Shown here piece by piece: positions 17,862 to 28,800 of a DNA stretch of 64,000 nt. The stretch is taken from assembly GCA_020852275.1 (NCBI GenBank), contig JADZBE010000007.1:62001-126000 (forward strand), written 5' to 3'. Each line of letters starts with the position of its first letter. Position 1 is the first letter of the stretch. Source of the DNA: Phycisphaerales bacterium. Its GTDB lineage: Bacteria > Planctomycetota > Phycisphaerae > UBA1845. A program made the position numbers and the translations under genes. Under the pieces are notes generated by a model, which was not told the DNA's origin, did no database searches, and saw nothing but the letters and a program-made list of their open reading frames with translations.

Positions 17862-19178
17862 ATGCGGAATGGGTGGTCTGCGAAGTGGAGCTTGTCGTCG
17901 GTTGTTTCCCTGTCGCTTTCGGGCGCGGCGCTCGTGCTCCTGCCGCTTGAGAGCCCGGTTATTGCCAGAGCAGCGACGAGGGAGGGCGCCGAGCCTGCGG
18001 TCGCCCGATCAGCTCCCGGCGTGGCCGCTGACGCTCAAGCGATTCAGGATGGTTCCGCCGTTCAGCGCGCCTTGGTGACCGCGCTGGATCATCGTCGCGC
18101 GGGGCGACTCGATGAAGCCGCGACCGTGCTGGACAAGGCGCTGGCGGAATTTCCGGGCAACGAGGCGCTCGAATACGAGCTGCTTGCGGTGAAGGAAGCG
18201 ACGGGCGATCTCAGTGAAGCTCAAGGCGTCGCGCTCGAAGCGATGCGTGCCGAGCGCCAGGCCGCGACGGAGCTTGCGGTGGGGGCGGTTCGGCTGAATC
18301 TGCTGCGCGCGCGGGCGAGGTTCGCGGCGGGAAAACTGGAGGACGCGGAGCGCGCGACGCGGGCGGCGCTGGACCGACTCGGCGACCTGCCGGCGGATGT
18401 GGATCGGGAGCCGCTGCGAGCGCCACTCGATGAGTTGTTAAGCAGGATCGCCGAGTCGCGCCGCAGCAACCCGCGCATCGGCTCGTCCCCGCGCGCCACG
18501 CCCACGCTGTCCGATTTCGGCTTTCTTCCGCAGGAGGAGCATGGGACATCCACCTCTGGAAACACTCCGCCGTCCACGCAGACTTCGCCGGATCAGCCCG
18601 CTGCGCCTCAGGACGCCGCCGCTTCCTCCGTCGAACATGCGAATCCGATGACGGGACCGCCGCCCTCTCCCATCGGCGCCGGCGGCATTTCCCGGCCTGA
18701 AAAAATCGACGCGAACTTCCAGGCGTATCACGACGCGCAGCTTCAGCGCTGGGGGGAGGATCCGCAGATTTACCAGCGCGTGATCGCCTACCCGCCGGAC
18801 TGGCCCATGATCTGCCGAATGCGCCAGCAGTACGCGTCGGGCCTGCTCTATCGCGGACCGGAGTTCGTCGGTGACGACGGGCAGACGAAGTACACAGCCG
18901 TGTACGACATCGCCGACTTGACCGCGGACATTCCGCATTTCAACTCCGCGCCGCTTCTCGACCTGACGGCCATGATGCAGGCGCACGCCGACCGCGTCGC
19001 GCTGCGCCAGTACAGCGACATCTTCACCGGCACCGCGGCCGATCTTGCGGCGGGCATCCCGCTGCTGGGCTGCTTCGGCGGCGTGGACGAGTACCACGTC
19101 CCGCCGATCAGCCCGGGGACGCAGTATCAGTACCAGGATGTGCTGCGCATGGTGGACGACGTGCTCAGCGAGAAGTGA
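17862..19178 (+). CDS. Secreted TPR-like hypothetical protein
   Basis: This 438-aa protein starts at ATG 17862, seven bases after GGGAGG; the ATG at 17817 is less likely. A signal peptide (MRNGWSAKWSLSSVVSLSLS then GAALVLLPL) precedes an Ala/Glu-rich helical region (about residues 60-195) with the look of TPR hairpins: RRAGRLDEAATVLDKALAEF is a typical TPR unit. A Pro/Ser linker (about 225-275) leads to a C-terminal domain (about 280-438) that I do not recognise. The window shows no partner for it. The next gene, pyrD, follows after 195 bp. Confidence 0.65.
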   Translation: MRNGWSAKWSLSSVVSLSLSGAALVLLPLESPVIARAATREGAEPAVARSAPGVAADAQAIQDGSAVQRALVTALDHRRAGRLDEAATVLDKALAEFPGNEALEYELLAVKEATGDLSEAQGVALEAMRAERQAATELAVGAVRLNLLRARARFAAGKLEDAERATRAALDRLGDLPADVDREPLRAPLDELLSRIAESRRSNPRIGSSPRATPTLSDFGFLPQEEHGTSTSGNTPPSTQTSPDQPAAPQDAAASSVEHANPMTGPPPSPIGAGGISRPEKIDANFQAYHDAQLQRWGEDPQIYQRVIAYPPDWPMICRMRQQYASGLLYRGPEFVGDDGQTKYTAVYDIADLTADIPHFNSAPLLDLTAMMQAHADRVALRQYSDIFTGTAADLAAGIPLLGCFGGVDEYHVPPISPGTQYQYQDVLRMVDDVLSEK

Positions 19179-19373
19179 TTGCAGGCACAGGTCGAATCTG
19201 AAAGCCCAAAGTTGCCGTTGGGGAGCGTGAGTCTGTGGCCAGTGTCGGCCAAGCGCGCACCAGGAGTCCGCCCGCGTTGCACGGGTCCGCCGCGAACCCG
19301 TTCCGGCCTTGACGCCGCCAGCGCCGCTGATCGAGCGTTGACATCAGGGCTGAGCAACGCGATTCTGGCTTGC

Positions 19374-20366
19374 ATGTCCGCAGATCAATTCACTCTCGCA
19401 GCGCAGCAGGCCGCCACGGATGCGCAACGAATCGTTCCGTCGGTCGTCGATCTGTCCGTCGAGTTGGCCGGACTGCGGCTGCGGAACCCCGTGATGACGT
19501 GCTCCGGCACCAGCGGGTACGGGCCGGAATACGCCGATGTGCTCGACCTTCGCGCGCTGGGGGCGTTTGTCACCAAGTCCGTCACGGCCGAGCCGCGCAA
19601 GGGGAACGCGCCGCAGCGAATCGTCGAGACCACGGGCGGGATGCTCAACGCGATCGGGCTGGCGAACGTCGGGCTGCGGCGGTTCATCGACGAGAAGGTT
19701 CCGTTCCTGCGCGAGCTGGGCGTGCCGGCGATCGTCAACGTCGCGGGGCACAAGCTGGAGGATTATCTCACGGTGTGCCGCGCGCTCGACGCGATTGACT
19801 GCGTGGCCGCGCTGGAGCTGAATGTCTCGTGTCCCAATGTGGCCGACGGGCTGGAGTTCGGCACGGACCCCGTGCGGCTGCGGCAGCTTGTTTCGGCGGT
19901 GCGCGCGGAGGTGCGGCGGGCGAAGTTGATCGTCAAGCTTTCGCCCAATGTCACGGACATTGTGGCCATGGCCTCGGCGGCGATCGACGGCGGCGCGGAC
20001 ATCCTGTCGCTGATCAACACGCTGGCGGGGATGGCCATCAACGCGGAGACGCAGCGCCCGATGCTCGCCAACACGTCGGGCGGGCTGTCGGGTCCGGCGA
20101 TCAAGCCCGTCGCGCTGCTCATGGTGCACAAGGTGTACACGCGCGTGGCGAAGGCCGCGGGAGTGCCGATCATCGGCATGGGCGGCATCGCCAACTGGCG
20201 CGACGCAGTCGAGTTCATGCTGGCCGGGGCGACGGCGGTGGGCATCGGGACGGCGCTGTTCATCAACGCGGGCGTCGTCTCGGACATCCTCGCCGGGTTG
20301 CAGGAGTACCTCCAGCGCAAGGGCGTCGCCCGGGTTTCAGACCTGGTGGGCGCTTTGAAGGCATGA
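19374..20366 (+). CDS. pyrD: Dihydroorotate dehydrogenase, class 1B catalytic subunit
   Basis: The 330-aa protein starts at ATG 19374 (MSADQFTLAAQQ); an upstream extension to 19179 is not conserved-looking. The FMN barrel motifs are clear: NPVMTCSGTSGYG, the lid motif ELNVSCPNV whose Cys is the catalytic base of class 1 enzymes, KLSPNVTDI, TLAGMAINAETQRP and the phosphate-binding GMGGIANWRDAVEFMLAGA. It oxidises dihydroorotate to orotate in pyrimidine synthesis in the cytoplasm. Class 1B enzymes normally pair with PyrK to use NAD+; no pyrK is adjacent here, so the partner must lie elsewhere or the subclass call is wrong. Confidence 0.93.
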   Translation: MSADQFTLAAQQAATDAQRIVPSVVDLSVELAGLRLRNPVMTCSGTSGYGPEYADVLDLRALGAFVTKSVTAEPRKGNAPQRIVETTGGMLNAIGLANVGLRRFIDEKVPFLRELGVPAIVNVAGHKLEDYLTVCRALDAIDCVAALELNVSCPNVADGLEFGTDPVRLRQLVSAVRAEVRRAKLIVKLSPNVTDIVAMASAAIDGGADILSLINTLAGMAINAETQRPMLANTSGGLSGPAIKPVALLMVHKVYTRVAKAAGVPIIGMGGIANWRDAVEFMLAGATAVGIGTALFINAGVVSDILAGLQEYLQRKGVARVSDLVGALKA

Positions 20367-20537
20367 TCGTTGGTGCCTCTGGAAGAGCGGCCTGTCATGT
20401 TGCGACCTTGGCGAACGGTCGATTGCGCGGCGCTGCAACGGCGATCGCTGAAAGGGGTGTAATAAGCAGGGTGGGGGCATCGCGGCGGCTGAGGGGAATC
20501 GCGGCTGAGGGCGAGATTCGGGGTGGAGGGATTGCGG

Positions 20538-21386
20538 ATGCAGGTGAGATTCGCGGTGGGATTGAGGTGTGCCGTGGGTGCGGCGCTCGCGGCGATGTTG
20601 TGCGCATGCGCCGGCGGGCCCGCCGATCCCACGGCGGGTCGCGGCGAGGAAGTCCCCGACATCAGCGAATTGTGCGGAACGCGCGTGACTTCGACGGTGC
20701 CGGCGCCGGGGCGGCTGCGGGCGATCAGCACGACGGTGCTCGAGTTCGACCCGCCTGATTCCGGACTCGCCAAGGTGATATCCGTGGTGCAGGACCTGGA
20801 CGGCTGCGAGGAAGATGCGAGCGAGACAGTGGAGCTTGAGATCGGTGAGGGCGGCGCGATCGTGTCCATCGACGGCGACCCCGCGCTGCAGGGGCAGCGC
20901 TTCGCCATCGCCGACGGATGCCTTGAGATCGCAGCCGATCCTCCCGCGGACAACACCAATGACAACGCGGACGGCGGAAGCGACTCCGGCGACGGCGACT
21001 CGGGCGCTTCCGGGGATGGATCGGGCGTGGCGGGCGATGGCTCGGATTCAGGCGACGGGACGAGCGGCAGCAGCGACGATCCCGGTCCTTGCGGGGTGGA
21101 CGGGTTCCCGATTTTTCAGGAAATCCTCAACGCCGATCCCGAGACGGATCCTTACATCTGCGTGCAGGTGACGGAAGGCGATTCCTGTCAGGACTGCAGC
21201 GAGGAAGCAGGGGCGTGGTTGTTCACGACGCGCTCCATCGTGACGTTTCGCGCGCTGCGGAGCCTCGCCGGCGTTCAGGCGGTGGACCTGTGCGAAGGTT
21301 CGGCGGAGCTGGTGGACATTCGCCTCGGGCAGACGGTGCGCATGACGGTCACGACGACGACGCGGTTTGAGGCCGTGATCGAATAG
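20538..21386 (+). CDS. Hypothetical lipoprotein with Asp/Gly-rich linker
   Basis: This 282-aa protein starts at ATG 20538, with GGAGGG six bases upstream. A lipoprotein signal peptide ends in AMLCAC, with Cys as the probable lipidated residue. The mature part has a small domain with LCGTRVTSTVPAPGRLR, then an acidic Asp/Gly/Ser-rich linker (about residues 135-185) and a C-terminal Cys-rich domain (CVQVTEGDSCQDCSEEAG). The acidic linker suggests Ca2+ binding or simply a flexible spacer. Function is not recognised. It may be the last gene of the plus-strand run. Confidence 0.7.
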   Translation: MQVRFAVGLRCAVGAALAAMLCACAGGPADPTAGRGEEVPDISELCGTRVTSTVPAPGRLRAISTTVLEFDPPDSGLAKVISVVQDLDGCEEDASETVELEIGEGGAIVSIDGDPALQGQRFAIADGCLEIAADPPADNTNDNADGGSDSGDGDSGASGDGSGVAGDGSDSGDGTSGSSDDPGPCGVDGFPIFQEILNADPETDPYICVQVTEGDSCQDCSEEAGAWLFTTRSIVTFRALRSLAGVQAVDLCEGSAELVDIRLGQTVRMTVTTTTRFEAVIE

Positions 21387-21410
21387 CAGCCTCTGGTGAA
21401 AGGCGACGCG

Positions 21411-21512
21411 CGTCATTCCCGCGAAGGCGGGGATCCAGCCGGTGACCGATGAGACGCAAGAAACTGGCGATTTTCCCGGGCGGACTGGAGCCCCGCGTGC
21501 GCGGGGGTGACG
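21411..21512. repeat. Composite REP-like element, copy 3
   Basis: It begins GTCATTCCCGCGAAGGCGGG and ends CCCCGCGTGCGCGGGGGTGA, so the two ends are different hairpins bounded by GTCA and TGAC. It lies between convergent genes, the lipoprotein gene and rex. The remaining part of 21387-21676 shows nothing else. Confidence 0.85.
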
Positions 21513-21676
21513 GATCCCACGACGGGTTTCGAGTCTCACCACGTGCTGATAGCGGCGGCGCGGAATCCGTCCCGGCCGCGTCGTGGCTTGGGTCGGACGC
21601 CGCTCACGGGGATTGGCTTCGCGCGGGAAGCGGCGGGAAGCAGTGCTGCCGCACCCGTTCTGCGGCGAACCTTCGA

Positions 21677-22345
21677 TCACGAATCCACGCTTATCTTCGC
21701 GCCTTCCGCGCCGAGATTCACCTGGAAGGCGAGCTGCTCCAACTGCACGGCCAAGTCCACGGAGGAGAGCGTGATGCCCGGGCGCGTCTGGAGGATCATG
21801 GGGGCGAAGTTCAGCAGTCCGCGCACGCCGGCAGCGGCGAGCTGGTCCGCGACGGCCTGCGCCGCCTGCGCGGGCACGGCGATGACCGCCAGTCGAACGT
21901 CGTGCTCCGCCACGATGCGCGGCAGATCGTCCAGCGATCGAATCCGCTCACCCGGCAGCTCCGGCGTCGGCAGTCCGATCTTGGTCGCGTCGTTGTCGAA
22001 GACGGCCACGAGGTCGAAGTTCTTCTTGCGGAAGCCGCGGTAGGACATGAGCGCGCGTCCGAGGTTTCCCGCGCCGACGAGAATCACCCGCCGCACCTGG
22101 TCCGCGCCGAGAATCTGCCGCATCCGCGCGATCAGCTCATCCACGCGATAGCCGATGCCCGGATGTCCGAACTGGCCGAAGTACGCCAGGTCCTTGCGCA
22201 CCTGGGCGTCCGTCACGCCGACCGCGCGGCTCAGCTCGCGGCTGGACACCGTGGCGTGGTTGCGCGCCTGCGTCGTCTCCAAGTGACGCAGGTACAGGCT
22301 CAGCCGCCGCACGGCCGGCGCGGGGATCCCTTCCGATTTGGCCAT
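21677..22345 (-). CDS. rex: Redox-sensing transcriptional repressor Rex
   Basis: At 222 aa this is the usual Rex length. An N-terminal winged helix (residues 8-80) contains PAVRRLSLYLRHLE and GVTDAQVRKDLAYFGQFG. The Rossmann domain carries the NADH-binding GAGNLGRAL and the conserved FDNDATKIG. Rex senses the NADH/NAD+ ratio and represses fermentative and respiratory genes at TTGTGAA-type operators. I did not find a convincing operator near this gene. It stands alone on the minus strand, convergent with the lipoprotein gene. Confidence 0.95.
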   Translation of the reverse strand: MAKSEGIPAPAVRRLSLYLRHLETTQARNHATVSSRELSRAVGVTDAQVRKDLAYFGQFGHPGIGYRVDELIARMRQILGADQVRRVILVGAGNLGRALMSYRGFRKKNFDLVAVFDNDATKIGLPTPELPGERIRSLDDLPRIVAEHDVRLAVIAVPAQAAQAVADQLAAAGVRGLLNFAPMILQTRPGITLSSVDLAVQLEQLAFQVNLGAEGAKISVDS

Positions 22346-22435
22346 GCGGGGATTCTAGGGCGAACGGCGGAAGGTTCTACCCTGCTGTGGCTGCGCCTGC
22401 GGGCGAACACGTAAGCTCAAGCGGCGGTCACTCGT

Positions 22436-22804
22436 TCAAGCTCCGGATGACCGCAACGGAGTTTGACGAAATTGCCCAGGGGCCGCGACGGTGAAGAACC
22501 CGTCCAGATCGGGCGCCGCGGCAAAGAAACTCTCCAGGCATGGAAGCACAACGGTCGGAGGTGATTGTCGAAGCCGAAACAGCACGATCCCGGGAGCGGG
22601 CCGGGCCCCTTGATGGAAGACGAGTTCCCCGTAGTCGCGGTCGAACGTCAAGACGATCCTGTCCTGCGCCCGCGCCGGCTCCAAGAGCGCGAGGTCTGAG
22701 GATCCCGCCAAGGTCTCCGCTGCGTGTACAACGTCGTCGCCCCGCTCACGCAGCCACAAGACCGTCTGGGCGGGGAAGTTCTCGTTGGCCAAGTACCTGC
22801 TCAT
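22436..22804 (-). CDS. DUF5615 PIN-like toxin
   Basis: This 122-aa protein starts SRYLANENFPAQTVLWLRER, then has VVHAAETLAGSSDLALLEPA and IVLTFDRDYGELVF, matching the DUF5615 (Mut7-C/PIN-like RNase) family. The acidic residues near E8, D37 and D55-D57 fit the PIN-type active-site layout. Its ATG overlaps the stop of the upstream DUF433 gene (ATGA), the normal order antitoxin then toxin. It likely acts as a ribonuclease toxin; the exact target is unknown. Confidence 0.85.
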   Translation of the reverse strand: MSRYLANENFPAQTVLWLRERGDDVVHAAETLAGSSDLALLEPARAQDRIVLTFDRDYGELVFHQGARPAPGIVLFRLRQSPPTVVLPCLESFFAAAPDLDGFFTVAAPGQFRQTPLRSSGA

Positions 22805-23070
22805 GCCGTTGTGGCTGCCGGCGGAAGAAGATGAAAGCGATCCTCCCGAAAGGTCTCAGCGGCGTACGCCAGCACGGCGCGAATGCGCTCCTCGGTCAGG
22901 TTGGGGTAGTTCCGGCGCAGGGATTCCCGATCCCAGTCTGCGGCCAGCATCTCCAGGACAAACTCGATGGAAAGTCGCGTTCCCTTCAGAGACGGCTTTC
23001 CGCAGAGGATCGCCGGATCGCAAACGACATGGTCGCGCCAGTTGACCGGCGGGGCCGTTGTCGCATTCAT
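22801..23070 (-). CDS. DUF433 antitoxin
   Basis: The 89-aa product starts at ATG 23070 (MNATTAPPVNW); ATG 23076 would add two residues. The DUF433 core is clear: CDPAILCGKPSLKGTRLSIE, then VLEMLAADWDRESLRRNYPN and LTEERIRAVLAYAAE. DUF433 proteins are HTH antitoxins of VapB type that pair with DUF5615 or PIN toxins. It overlaps the toxin gene by four bases. Its upstream region (23071-23120) joins directly to a copy of the 3' end of the adenylate-forming gene. Confidence 0.87.
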   Translation of the reverse strand: MNATTAPPVNWRDHVVCDPAILCGKPSLKGTRLSIEFVLEMLAADWDRESLRRNYPNLTEERIRAVLAYAAETFREDRFHLLPPAATTA

Positions 23071-23120
23071 TAACATATGAATTCTCTTGCCGGAAGTGTA
23101 CCGCTTCCTGCATTGCTCCT

Positions 23121-23231
23121 TCAATACACCCCCTCGACGATCGGCACCGCGAAGCCCGAGAAGGGGCGCACGTCGCCGGCGCCGTCCCAAGGGTAGCGAT
23201 CGCACGGCGGGTGGCGGACGGTCTCGTCGCG
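23121..23231 (-). pseudogene. Duplicated 3' end of the adenylate-forming enzyme gene
   Basis: These 111 bp align without gaps to 23767-23877, the true 3' end of the gene read from 25260, with six mismatches (about 95% identity). The copy includes the same final residues ([15 protein letters not shown]) and TGA stop. It lacks the rest of the gene, so it is a tail fragment. The two copies are in direct orientation 646 bp apart and bracket the brnTA pair. Confidence 0.93.
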
Positions 23232-23259
23232 CCGAGCCTGGCCAGGAAGAGTGGGCTTG

Positions 23260-25260
<2,001 letters not shown>

Positions 25261-25322
25261 GCCTGAGAATGGACCGGGCGTGGGCCGCAGTGTCAAGCCG
25301 AACTGGCACTTCAGCCTAATTG

Positions 25323-25511
25323 CTACGGCATAGGCACGCCGAGTTGCCGACAGATCAGGCGAGCCAAGTGCTCGTCAATCTCGCGATGGCTCGGCACGGT
25401 CGCCTGTCGAGAGCGATCCGCCGGATTCACGTAGCGGGAGTGCCTTGCCCCCTCAATCAGGAGGCGGCAGCCAAACGCTTCAAGGTGGCGGACAAGATCG
25501 CGCCGCTTCAA
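25323..25511 (-). CDS. hicA: HicA family mRNA interferase toxin
   Basis: The 62-aa product has the usual HicA length and pattern: MKRRDLVRHLEAFGCRLLIE, the catalytic-His turn GARHSRYVNP, then ATVPSHREIDEHLARLICRQ and LGVP at the end. HicA is a dsRBD-fold ribonuclease that cleaves mRNA and is neutralised by HicB. Its ATG overlaps the hicB stop (ATGA). It lies 62 bp upstream of the start used here for the adenylate-forming gene on the same strand. Confidence 0.92.
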   Translation of the reverse strand: MKRRDLVRHLEAFGCRLLIEGARHSRYVNPADRSRQATVPSHREIDEHLARLICRQLGVPMP

Positions 25512-25717
25512 ACTCGCACCCTGTCGTGGACCACGCGGAAGGAAGGCAATTCCTCGGCGCGGTCCTTCCTCAGCATGAGCCGGATGGCATCACGCAGATT
25601 GGCCTTGGCCTCCGCGAGCGTCTTGCCCTGGGTGAGCGCGCCCGGAACATCCTGCGACCAGGCCACCCACCACCGGTCTCTCTTCAGGAATGTTGCCTGG
25701 TAGCTCCTGGTTTGCAT
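25508..25717 (-). CDS. hicB: HicB family antitoxin
   Basis: This 69-aa protein starts at ATG 25717 (MQTRSYQATFLKRDRWWVAW); an ATG six codons upstream is less likely. The HicB fold signature is SQDVPGALTQGKTLAEAKAN followed by LRDAIRLML, a partial RNase H-like domain without an evident C-terminal DNA-binding part. It precedes hicA with a four-base overlap. Short HicB proteins of this type often rely on the HicAB complex for operator binding. Confidence 0.9.
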   Translation of the reverse strand: MQTRSYQATFLKRDRWWVAWSQDVPGALTQGKTLAEAKANLRDAIRLMLRKDRAEELPSFRVVHDRVRV

Positions 25718-25824
25718 TCGACGACCTGCCAACACCGGATCCCCCTTTGTTTGTCGTCATTCTATCGCGTCGCCATCCGTGGGTCGAGCCGCGTCGCTGC
25801 AGGCGAAGTCCCTTCGACCCGGCG

Positions 25825-28800
25825 TCACAGTTCCTCACCGATGTCCTCAGCTTCCGCTTCCGCCGTCGGTTCCTCGAACTCCTCGCCGCCGCCGCCGCGC
25901 TCCCAGGGACGGTAGTCGGGGAACTCGGGGTCCGTCTGGATCTGAAGCTTCTCAGTGAGCGTCTTGCCGTCCACTTTCAGCGCTACGACGTACTCGCCGG
26001 ACGGCACCAGTCCTGCACCGCCGCGGAAGCGGTTCTGCTGCGGCTGACCCTCCGGCGGCGTGCGGCGCAGGTCCCACGTGGCCTTGTGCAGGCCCGCTTC
26101 GTTTTTCGGCTCCAACTTGCAGACGGCCTCGCCTGCAGGATCCTGAATCTCAAGAGTGATGCGCTGCGCCCGCGACTTGAGCGCGTAGAAGACCTGCACC
26201 TGATCCGGCGGATTCTCTCCCACGAAGCGCCGCGTCGTATCGCCGCGACCCGGCTGCGGCCGCCAGTAGATGCCGTTGCCCGGACGGAAGAGCCAGGCGT
26301 CCGCGGTGACCGTCTTATCCGACATCTGCCGGATCGGCGTCACATCGAGGATCCACAGGCTCCGCCCATGCGTGGCGGCGACGACTTCGCCCGCGGTGGG
26401 ATGCACGGCGAAATCATGCACGGCCACCGTGGGCAGCGTGCCGTTCAGCCGGGTCCACGTGGCGCCGCGGTCGATCGTGACGTAAGCGCCGAACTCCGTG
26501 CCGAGGTAGAGAATGTTCTCGTTCACCACGTCTTCCCGCAGGGCCTTGGTCGAGCCGGCGGATGTGGGGAGGTTGCCGCGAAGGGACCGCCACGTCTTTC
26601 CTTCGTCCTCGGACGTGAACGCATACGGCTCGTCGTCGTTGGAGCGGTGGCCGTCGAAGGTGACGTAGACGCGGCCCTTCTTGTGACGCGACGTCTCGAT
26701 GCTGGAAACGTAACGCCAGCCGGGCAGGAGCTTGGTGAGCGTCGCGCCTTCCGGCTTCGGAGCGTCCTTTTTTGCATCAGGCGCCGCCGCGAGCTGCGGG
26801 TTGCTTGCGGCGGCAAGCGCCGCGGGTACGACCGTGCTGGTGCGCGTGCCTTCGAAGTCGGCCTCGAACATGCCGCCTTCGGCGTTGAGATGGCCGCTGA
26901 TCTTGCCGGACTTGATGGTCCCGGCGAAGGACATGCTCATGCCCGAGCGCTGTGAGGCGAAGGAGAACTTGCCGGAGGCGGCATCGAACTTCCCGTCGAG
27001 AAGCGCATCCTCTCCCATCTGGGAGTTGACCGTCCCGACGAAGTTGCCGCCACTTTCCAGCTTAAACGTCAGCGTGAAAGCACCCGCGCCCGGCGGAAGC
27101 TGGTCGCTGATGAGCTGCGCGGACCAGACGCCGGTCAGCGGGTCGTCGGCGCCGGAAGGCACGGCAGTCGCGGCGGCGCCCGTTGGCGTCCCTTCGGCGG
27201 GCGGAGCCGACGAGACCGCGGCGGGCGGGGCGGGCGCCGGCGCTGCGGGCACGCCCTGGGAAGGTGTCACTGTGGTGGCACTCGCAGAAGCTCCCGCCGC
27301 GGGCGGTGCTGCGGGCGGGCCTTGTGTCGGCGGTGCTTGGGGTGGGGGAGCCTGCGACGTCGGTGCGCTCCCGGCGGGTTTCTCACTCACAGGAGGTTGA
27401 GAGCCGGGCGCTGATTGCGTCACCGACGGGCCATGACCTGAATCAGCCTGCGGCGGAGTCGCGCCGGGCGGCGGTCCTTCGGACGGAGGCGGGCCTTGCC
27501 CCGGCGGAGGTCCTTCGCTCGGCGGAGGATTGCCGCCGCGGCCTCCCGGGGGACCGCCGCGAGATCGAAAACGCTCCGAGGCCGCCGCAATCTCATCCTT
27601 GTCGATCGCGCCGTCCTTGTTCGTGTCCATCCGATCGAACATGCCCTGCATCCGCTCGGGGACTTCGTCCTTCAGGATCTTGCCATCCCCGTTGGCGTCC
27701 ATGCGCTGAAGCATCTGCAACATGCCTCCCGGCCCAGCGGCGCCCGGCGGCGGCGCAGGAACGCCGGGAGGGGCGCCGGCCGGTGGGGGTGCGGCGCTGA
27801 CAGGCGGCGCCGCGGGCGGCGGCGCTGAAGTGGCGGCCTGCAAGGGTGCGGCCGTACCTTTTTCGTCCTTGGCTTTGGAAAGCCCCGCTGCCAGTCCGGC
27901 GGCATTCAGCAGCGATTTCACCACAGACTCCGCGGTCGAGGACAGCGAATCCGACTTCTTCGCTCCACCCTTGCCGGCCTCGCCCTTGTCCGCATCCGGC
28001 GGGAAATCGACCAGCTTGGTCCAGTCATGCCCGCCGTTGGTCGTGACCCAGAACGCGCCGTCATCCGTGCCGACATACACGACGTCGGGATCGAACTTCG
28101 ACTCAGCCAGCGCGGACGCGCTGCCCTGATCCGTTCGCGTGATCTCCGGAGAGATGCGTTTCATCTGATCGCCCTGCTTGAGCGAGCGGAAGACGTAGTT
28201 GGCGGCGGCATACAGGATCTTCGAATTGTGGTTGGAAAGTGTGATGGGCGTCTTCCAGTTCCAGCGGTAGCGAAGCTCGCGCTCGGTCTCGGGTCGGATG
28301 AAACCGCGCTCGCCGGTGCGCAGGTTGTAGCGACCCATGCCGCCGTTCTGGCTCTCGAAATACACCTGGTCGGCGTCCGTTGGATCGACGGCGCATACAA
28401 AACCGTCCCCGCCGCCGATGCTGATCCAGTCCTGATTGATCGGGCCGCTGTCCGACCGCGAGCGGCTTGGCCCGCCCCAGCTTCCGTTGTCCTGCAGCCC
28501 GCCGTACACGCGGTAGTCACGCCGGCTGTCCACCGCGACGTGGTAGAACTGCCCGATCGCCATGTGGTTGAGGTGGTCCCAGTGGTCCTGGCGGTCGTAG
28601 GAGACGTACAGCCCGCCGTCGTTGCCGAGAATCTGGTGCCGCCCGTCGCGCGCGTCGATCCACAGCGCGTGGTGGTCCGGGTGCGCATTGTTGCCGCCGT
28701 CGGCGGTGAACGTCATGCCGCCGTCCTTCGAGCGGTACAGCGAGATGCCGAGGACGTACAGGAAGCTGCTGTCGGAGGGATCGACGCGAATTTCGCTGAA

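Noticed and set aside
19374-20366. A pyrK partner next to the class 1B dihydroorotate dehydrogenase
   Set aside because: No flavodoxin-reductase-like or 2Fe-2S ferredoxin-like gene occurs beside it in this window.
22346-22435. A Rex operator in front of rex
   Set aside because: No TTGTGAA-type inverted repeat could be seen in the short upstream region.
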